Shown: positions 6,862 to 10,361 of the stretch, piece by piece
Layout of the letters: the number at the start of each line of letters is the position of its first letter
Position numbering within the stretch: position 1 is the stretch's first letter
From: H111-94 sp034436045
GTDB taxonomy: Bacteria > Chloroflexota > Ktedonobacteria > Ktedonobacterales > Ktedonobacteraceae
Length of the DNA stretch: 10,361 nt
Direction: 5' to 3'
Assembly (NCBI GenBank): GCA_034436045.1
Contig: DAOTVZ010000078.1
Coordinates: forward strand, 1 to 10,361
Position numbers and translations under genes: made by a program
The notes under the pieces: model-generated
Databases searched by the model: none
The model's input: only the letters and a program-made list of their open reading frames with translations
What the model was told of the DNA's origin: nothing

Positions 6862-7842
6862 ATGTCTCAATCACTACTCGAATTGGCCCATCGATTAACG
6901 CAAGAGGGCAAGCCGTTTGTGCTGGCAACCGTGGTGTGGTGCGAGCGTCCTACCTCGGCGAAACCGGGCGCGCAGGCATTAATCGAGGCTGACGGAAGCA
7001 TGACGGGCTGGATTGGCGGCAGTTGCTCACAGCCGATTGTGGTGCGCGAGGCGGTGCGCGCATTGCAGGCTGGCGATGAGCCGTACCTGTTGCATCTTGG
7101 AGCTACGGATACGGCTACTGCGCGTCATCATGTGCGCTTTTTCCCTATGACGTGTGCCAGCGGAGGGGCATTGGAGATTTATATTGAACCCCATATTCCT
7201 TATCCTCAGCTCATACTCATTGGTAATTCTCCTATTCTCTTTGCCTTACATCAACTTGCCTCTACATTAGCTTTCACGGTTATCCAACTTGACCATGCCG
7301 ATCTGAGTCAAATCAAGCTTGACTCCCGTACCTTTATTGTGATTGCCACGCATGGTGAATATGACGAGGATGCTTTAGAGCAGGCATTGCGAAGTCCTGC
7401 TCGTTATGTGGGGTTGGTTGCGAGTCGGCGACGGGCCGATAGCTGTCGGGCCTATCTGCGTGCTGCTGGCATGGAAGAGCAGCGAATTGCGCGTTTGCAC
7501 GCTCCGGCAGGATTGGATATTGGCGCTGTCACGCCCGAAGAGATCGCGGCCAGTATTCTGGCCGAACTGGTGCAGGTAAATCGTCGGACTTCCCCGCCGA
7601 AAGATGAACGTCAAACTGGTACGAGCGATGTGCGCAAGGTTGCAGATCTGTTGGTAGTTGCGCCGGAGAAGGCGATGGACAGCGATACGGCTCTTGATCC
7701 TGTCTGTGGTATGATAGTGGAGACCGCACATGCACGCCATCGCAGCACCTATGATGGTCGGGTCTTTTATTTCTGTTGCCCGGCATGTAAACGGTTGTTT
7801 GAAAGTGATCCACAGGCATATCTTGTACAGAAGGGAAAGTAG
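6862..7842 (+). CDS. XdhC/CoxI-family molybdoenzyme maturation protein with C-terminal YHS domain
   Basis: This 326-residue protein should act as a chaperone for the CoxL cofactor; XdhC relatives bind molybdenum cofactor and help its sulfuration and insertion. The N-terminal XdhC_CoxI domain (about 1-80) has KPGAQALIEADGSMTGWIGG followed by the conserved Cys55. The second, Rossmann-like XdhC domain (about 110-240) contains CASGGALEIYIEP, then LILIGNSPI in place of the usual Gly-rich turn, then YVGLVASRRRAD and GLDIGAVTPEEIAASILAEL. A polar linker (about 242-275) leads to a YHS domain (279-326): DPVCGM (Cys282), YDGRVFYFCCPACKRLF and DPQAYL, with four Cys able to bind metal. The start ATG 6862 follows GGAGAAG; the in-frame ATG 6826 falls inside the upstream hairpin. 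It stops 7 bases before coxG. The fusion is unlike the plain 250-300-residue CoxF/CoxI form known from Oligotropha. The metal-delivery role is inference. Confidence 0.88.
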   Translation: MSQSLLELAHRLTQEGKPFVLATVVWCERPTSAKPGAQALIEADGSMTGWIGGSCSQPIVVREAVRALQAGDEPYLLHLGATDTATARHHVRFFPMTCASGGALEIYIEPHIPYPQLILIGNSPILFALHQLASTLAFTVIQLDHADLSQIKLDSRTFIVIATHGEYDEDALEQALRSPARYVGLVASRRRADSCRAYLRAAGMEEQRIARLHAPAGLDIGAVTPEEIAASILAELVQVNRRTSPPKDERQTGTSDVRKVADLLVVAPEKAMDSDTALDPVCGMIVETAHARHRSTYDGRVFYFCCPACKRLFESDPQAYLVQKGK

Positions 7843-7849
7843 AGAGCAA

Positions 7850-8314
7850 ATGGATTTTTCGGGTTCTCAAACGATTGCCGCCCCTATACAGGCGGTGTGG
7901 GCTTATCTGTTGGATGTGAACAAAGTAGCGGCTTGTGCGCCTGGTTTTCAGAGCCTGGAGGAGCTGGGAACGGAACACTGGAAAGCAGTGATCGCGGTTG
8001 GCGTCGGGCCGGTGAAGGCCAAATTTACGCTGGATGTCACACGCCCGGAGATGAATGAGCCGAGCCGGATGGTCGTGAAGGCGCATGGTAAGGCTCCTGG
8101 TAGCGCGGTAGAGTTGGAAGGTGTCATGAATCTGGTAGAGGAGAGCGACACGCAGACACGCATGGACTGGTCAGCGCATGTCGTGGTCAATGGTACGATT
8201 GCCAGTGTGGGGGCGCGCCTGATGAACAGCACTGCCGAGAAGTTGACAGGTCAGTTCTTTGATTGCCTCAAGTCGAAGATTCTCGCTACGAACGCGGCGA
8301 GTGCAGGTAGCTAA
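7850..8314 (+). CDS. coxG: CoxG-like SRPBCC-fold protein
   Basis: This 154-residue protein belongs to the carbon monoxide dehydrogenase subunit G family of START/SRPBCC folds. The N-terminus MDFSGSQTIAAPIQAVWAYL, then NKVAACAPGFQSLEELG, follow the CoxG pattern of hydrophobic strand, Ala-Pro, helix, and C-x-PG-x-x-S/x-L-E. GVGPVKAKFTLDV, PGSAVELEGVMNL and ARLMNSTAEKLTGQFFDCL fit the later strands and the long C-terminal helix. CoxG is tied to anchoring CO dehydrogenase to the membrane and to quinone hand-over. This copy ends soon after the C-terminal helix, in an Ala- and Ser-rich stretch, without the longer hydrophobic tail seen in many CoxG proteins. It lies 7 bases after the xdhC-type gene and 5 before the methyltransferase, so one transcript is likely. 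ATG 7850 is chosen because the in-frame upstream ATG 7730 lies inside the previous gene; a GGGAAAG precedes it. Confidence 0.85.
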   Translation: MDFSGSQTIAAPIQAVWAYLLDVNKVAACAPGFQSLEELGTEHWKAVIAVGVGPVKAKFTLDVTRPEMNEPSRMVVKAHGKAPGSAVELEGVMNLVEESDTQTRMDWSAHVVVNGTIASVGARLMNSTAEKLTGQFFDCLKSKILATNAASAGS

Positions 8315-8319
8315 CGATT

Positions 8320-9147
8320 ATGCAGACGGCGATAGAACGGTGGCAGGAGTTGCAAAAGGCGCGCGCGCAGCAGATGGACGCGGCGTATGCACGGTTGGGG
8401 AAGTCAAGCGCAGGGTATTGGGATCGACGCGCGCGTGGATTTCATCAGGCGACAAAGGACTCGATAGCCAGCGACCCACTTTTTCAGCGTGTGCAGCAAG
8501 AAGTGACCGCTAAAACAACTGTGTTGGACGTGGGCGCTGGCACCGGTCGTTTTGCGCTGGGGCTTGCTCCGCAGGTGCAGCGCGTGATTGCGGTAGAACC
8601 AAATAGTACAATGCTCAGTTTCTTGCAGCGTGACGCTGCGCAGCAGGGCATTGATAACATTGAGTGCGTGAATATGACGTGGGAAGAGGCACCTGCTGAT
8701 CTCAGGGCTGATGTTGTCATCTGTAGTCATGTGCTGTATCCTATCTGGGATGTTGAGGCATTTGTTGCAAAATTGTACGCTGCGACACTGCACACTTGCT
8801 ATATCTATATGCGTGCGGTTCACCTGGATGCGCTGACTGCTCATCTCTGGCGGCATTTTCATGGTGATGAGCGTTGCTTGTCGCCCGCCTACATCCACGC
8901 GCTGGATGTCCTCTATGACATGGGACTCTATGCTGATGTGGAGATTGTGCATATGCCGCCGAGTTTACGGTTTCATTCGATTGAGCAGGCGACAGAGGAA
9001 CTCACGGAGCAGTTGATTCTGCCGGATGACCAGGAAACGCAAGCCGAATTACGCACGATGTTGGCGGCCTGGCTGGTAGAGCGCGACGGCAGGTTGGTTC
9101 CCCCTGTTGACTCATTACCCTGCGCAATTATCAAGTTGAGGCGCTGA
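8320..9147 (+). CDS. Class I SAM-dependent methyltransferase of unknown substrate
   Basis: This 275-residue protein has a clear Rossmann methyltransferase core: motif I VLDVGAGTGRFAL (68-80), the acidic ribose-binding Glu93 in VIAVEPNSTML, and the motif IV region ADVVICSHVLYPI (130-142). The N-terminal 50 residues (RWQELQKARAQQMDAAYARL, then YWDRRARGFHQAT) form an Arg- and Gln-rich helical cap of the kind that covers the active site. The C-terminal part contains HLWRHFHGDERCLSP and an acidic helical stretch. I do not recognise the substrate. The gene starts 5 bases after coxG stops and is the last gene of the co-directional run, so it is probably co-transcribed with the CO dehydrogenase accessory genes. 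A weak purine stretch (AGGTAG) precedes the ATG. Options include modification of a quinone, a cofactor or another small molecule; nothing in the sequence decides between them. Confidence 0.85.
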   Translation: MQTAIERWQELQKARAQQMDAAYARLGKSSAGYWDRRARGFHQATKDSIASDPLFQRVQQEVTAKTTVLDVGAGTGRFALGLAPQVQRVIAVEPNSTMLSFLQRDAAQQGIDNIECVNMTWEEAPADLRADVVICSHVLYPIWDVEAFVAKLYAATLHTCYIYMRAVHLDALTAHLWRHFHGDERCLSPAYIHALDVLYDMGLYADVEIVHMPPSLRFHSIEQATEELTEQLILPDDQETQAELRTMLAAWLVERDGRLVPPVDSLPCAIIKLRR

Positions 9148-9208
9148 AAGAGAGGAGAGGGGCGGACAGGATACTCGCCCGGTATGGAGAGCAACAGGCG
9201 AGCGAAGT

Positions 9209-9323
9209 GACCGGGTACAGGGCAGCCGCCAGGGATGCCCCTATAATGATAGCATGCATGCCATTTCCGTTCATTTTCATGTTCATGGTAGGGATATTCC
9301 TGGCGGCTACTCTGCGCCCGGTC
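9209..9323. repeat. 115-base imperfect inverted repeat with two 40-base arms
   Basis: The left arm 9209-9248 and the reverse complement of the right arm 9284-9323 match at 31 of 40 bases, with 8 of the 9 differences being transitions; the spacer is 35 bases. The core AGCCGCCAGG/CCTGGCGGCT (9224-9233 and 9299-9308) and the ends GACCGGG/CCCGGTC are perfect. A shorter AACAGG/CCTGTT pair (9193-9198 and 9326-9331) extends it. The left arm alone can fold as a smaller hairpin (GGGCA at 9220-9224 with TGCCC at 9236-9240), like intergenic repeats of the REP type. It fills the gap between convergent genes. It could be a non-autonomous repeat element, two old inverted copies of a dispersed repeat, or a bidirectional terminator. 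No target-site duplication is evident. Confidence 0.65.
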
Positions 9324-9354
9324 GTCCTGTTTTAGTTTCGAGTCATCGAAGATG

Positions 9355-9792
9355 TTATTTAGAGATGGCGTTATCCAGGTTCTTAAAGAATGTGTTCAGC
9401 GAGTTTTTAGTGATTCCCTGGCCAATAGGGTTGTTGACGATAGCGACCGGCCCGTCGAGTTCAGCATTTGCATCGTAGGTTAGCAGTGCGCCACCGGCTT
9501 CTTCCTGGATGTTGATTGTGCTGGTTGCATTGACGGAGCCGCCACGTCCCTGGCGCTGTACACTGAGGACGAGCTGATTGGGAGCGGTCTGCTGCACGCC
9601 GACCACGATGCCATACGGTCCCTTCAGACCGGGGAGGGGTGTGGTGATATTGATCTGGATGCGATTGGCATCCAGCACCTCTACTGACTCGCAGCCTGGA
9701 ATGCTGGCCTGGAGAATGCTGGGGTTGAGAATAGCGCTGTAAACTTCGCTGCTGGAGACGTTGTTGAACTTATGAGTACCGTTCAGTTTCAT
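9355..9792 (-). CDS. Second CoxG-like SRPBCC protein
   Basis: Read on the minus strand, this 145-residue protein starts MKLNGTHKFNNVSSSEVYSA and continues SILQASIPGCESVEVLD. That is the canonical CoxG beginning (MKL-G-x-x-x-F, then L-x-x-x-IPGCE-x-x-E) and is closer to the family pattern than the copy at 7850. Later regions (TPLPGLKGPYGIVVGV, GRGGSVNATSTINI, GALLTYDANAELDGPVA, then a helix ending FFKNLDNAISK) cover the full fold. It has no C-terminal hydrophobic tail. ATG 9792 is preceded directly by an in-frame GTG (9795). AAGGA at 9809-9805 is 12 bases from the ATG and 9 from the GTG, so either may start translation. It is convergent with the methyltransferase and separated from the cox operon by a large inverted repeat, so it is controlled separately. 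A role with CoxMSL is probable from family and location; another ligand-carrying job is possible. Confidence 0.82.
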   Translation of the reverse strand: MKLNGTHKFNNVSSSEVYSAILNPSILQASIPGCESVEVLDANRIQINITTPLPGLKGPYGIVVGVQQTAPNQLVLSVQRQGRGGSVNATSTINIQEEAGGALLTYDANAELDGPVAIVNNPIGQGITKNSLNTFFKNLDNAISK

Positions 9793-9828
9793 CACAAAAA
9801 TCCGTCCTTACCTCAAAAATATGCTTGT

Positions 9829-9894
9829 TGTAGCTTGCTACAGATCATCCCTGTTTATCAATATATTGATCTGTATGAGCAAGCCGGTCTGTAT
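9829..9894. promoter_or_regulatory. Cluster of palindromes and repeated half-sites upstream of the second coxG-like gene
   Basis: Within 66 bases lie three overlapping symmetric elements: TGTAGC-TT-GCTACA (9829-9842); the perfect palindrome ATCAATATATTGAT (9857-9870); and ACAGATCA/TGATCTGT (9840-9847 and 9867-9874), which brackets it. A further copy of the half-site follows in direct orientation (GATCTGTAT at 9868-9876, GGTCTGTAT at 9886-9894). The cluster is 37-102 bases upstream of the minus-strand gene, where operators commonly lie. I could not place a convincing -35/-10 pair on that strand. Confidence 0.45.
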
Positions 9895-10071
9895 TGTAGC
9901 GGTTTTGTGGATGACTTTCAATAGTTAATTGTCAAGACTACCCAATAGTCCTAAATGGCTCGGATTGCTGGTTTAAGTGTGCCTCCCTGTTCATACCCGG
10001 CGTTGATAGCGTTTGTGACATTGACTCCACCGTACCTTTGGCCTAGTGAAGTAGCAGTTTGCATGAAGGTG
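9895..10071. other. Remainder of the 363-base divergent intergenic region
   Basis: The region 9796-10158 separates the minus-strand coxG-like gene from the plus-strand gene at 10159. Apart from the palindrome cluster at its left and the -10 element at its right, I see one small inverted repeat (GACTA at 9936-9940 and TAGTC at 9946-9950) and no coding frame with family resemblance or a ribosome binding site. Confidence 0.5.
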
Positions 10072-10080
10072 TGCTATACT
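10072..10080 (+). promoter_or_regulatory. Candidate extended -10 promoter for the gene at 10159
   Basis: TGCTATACT is a TG-n extended -10 element, nearly identical to TGTTATACT ahead of the kinase gene. No clear -35 hexamer is seen at 17 bases. A start near 10087 would give a leader of about 70 bases. Confidence 0.4.
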
Positions 10081-10158
10081 TCGCCAAAGTGTTCCAACTG
10101 AGAGGGACAGATGTTGAAGAGCTGAAGCGTTGAAAACAATCATCTGTAGAGGGTCATA

Positions 10159-10361
10159 ATGTCTTCAGAAAAGAATCGCAGTGATACATCCCAGTGGCAT
10201 GCCCGGCTTGAGCAGGGTCGCCAGAAGCTATCGTCCTCAATGGAGGAAGCACTTGCTGATGTGAGTATGCAGGATGATGAGTGGGAAGAGGAGGATGAAC
10301 AGATGAAGGCTCGCGTAGAATCTGCTGATAAGACAACGGTTATTCCGCCTCGATTGAGTTT
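10159..10361 (+). CDS. Hypothetical acidic protein, 3' partial
   Basis: From ATG 10159 the frame stays open to the window edge, giving 67 codons. The start follows a GAGGG (10149-10153) at 5 bases. The visible part is strongly polar: MSSEKNRSDTSQWHARLEQG at the start, then a predicted helix, then an acidic block (QDDEWEEEDEQMKARVE, about residues 38-54), and finally DKTTVIPPRLS, which looks like a linker. No signal peptide, membrane segment or known motif is visible. I do not recognise it. The leader with an extended -10 element supports a real gene. The opposite-strand frame over the same bases (10154-10336) lacks a ribosome binding site and is less likely. The function cannot be told from this fragment. 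Confidence 0.55.
   Translation, partial: MSSEKNRSDTSQWHARLEQGRQKLSSSMEEALADVSMQDDEWEEEDEQMKARVESADKTTVIPPRLS

Noticed and set aside
8259..8513. 84-codon plus-strand frame overlapping the end of coxG and the start of the methyltransferase
   Set aside because: It is out of frame with two recognisable genes and has no family resemblance.
9148..9354. CRISPR-like or tRNA-like structure in the convergent gap
   Set aside because: There are only two inverted arms and no regular spaced direct repeats, and no cloverleaf with anticodon and T-loop features could be drawn.
10154..10336. 60-codon minus-strand open frame at the right edge
   Set aside because: The plus-strand frame over the same bases has a ribosome binding site, an upstream -10 element and a coherent acidic composition, so the minus-strand frame is taken as a shadow.

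Overview
The window carries an aerobic carbon monoxide dehydrogenase locus. Its centre is a compact coxM-coxS-coxL operon (3028-6789) encoding the FAD, [2Fe-2S] and molybdopterin subunits of a form I Mo-Cu CO dehydrogenase. The large subunit has the form I active-site loop AYRCSFR, whose Cys carries the Mo-Cu cluster, and the M-S-L gene order is also the form I order. Base composition is moderate, the two-component pair is of the GAF-kinase/NarL type, and the protein sequences have a general look that suggests a Ktedonobacteria-like Chloroflexota bacterium. That placement is inference from impression, not from a search.

Layout from left to right. Bases 1-600 hold the 3' part of an acyl-CoA thioesterase/BAAT-type alpha/beta hydrolase, cut by the window edge. 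After a hairpin comes a histidine kinase (821-2188) that overlaps a NarL/LuxR-type response regulator (2185-2823) by 4 bases. The next gap (2824-3027) holds a near-perfect 14-base direct repeat with 24-base period and a TATACT hexamer, both upstream of coxM. The three structural genes follow, tightly coupled and each with a strong ribosome binding site. The 72-base gap after coxL contains a 15-pair hairpin. Three accessory genes follow on the same strand: an XdhC/CoxI-type maturation protein with a C-terminal YHS domain (6862-7842), a CoxG-like SRPBCC protein (7850-8314) and a class I SAM methyltransferase (8320-9147). A second CoxG-like gene lies on the minus strand (9355-9792), convergent to them, and a 115-base inverted repeat sits in the convergent gap. 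The 363-base divergent region (9796-10158) has a cluster of palindromes and a candidate extended -10 promoter. It precedes a hypothetical acidic gene (10159 onward) cut by the right edge.

How the genes may work together. CoxMSL oxidises CO, with electrons passing from Mo-Cu through two [2Fe-2S] clusters to FAD. CoxG-family proteins are linked to membrane recruitment and quinone hand-over for this enzyme. The XdhC-type protein should help insert or mature the molybdenum cofactor, and its YHS domain is a candidate metal (possibly copper) site. The two-component pair is a candidate but unproven regulator of the operon. The methyltransferase has no established role in CO oxidation. CoxD (MoxR-type AAA+ ATPase) and CoxE (VWA protein), usual maturation partners, are not in the window.
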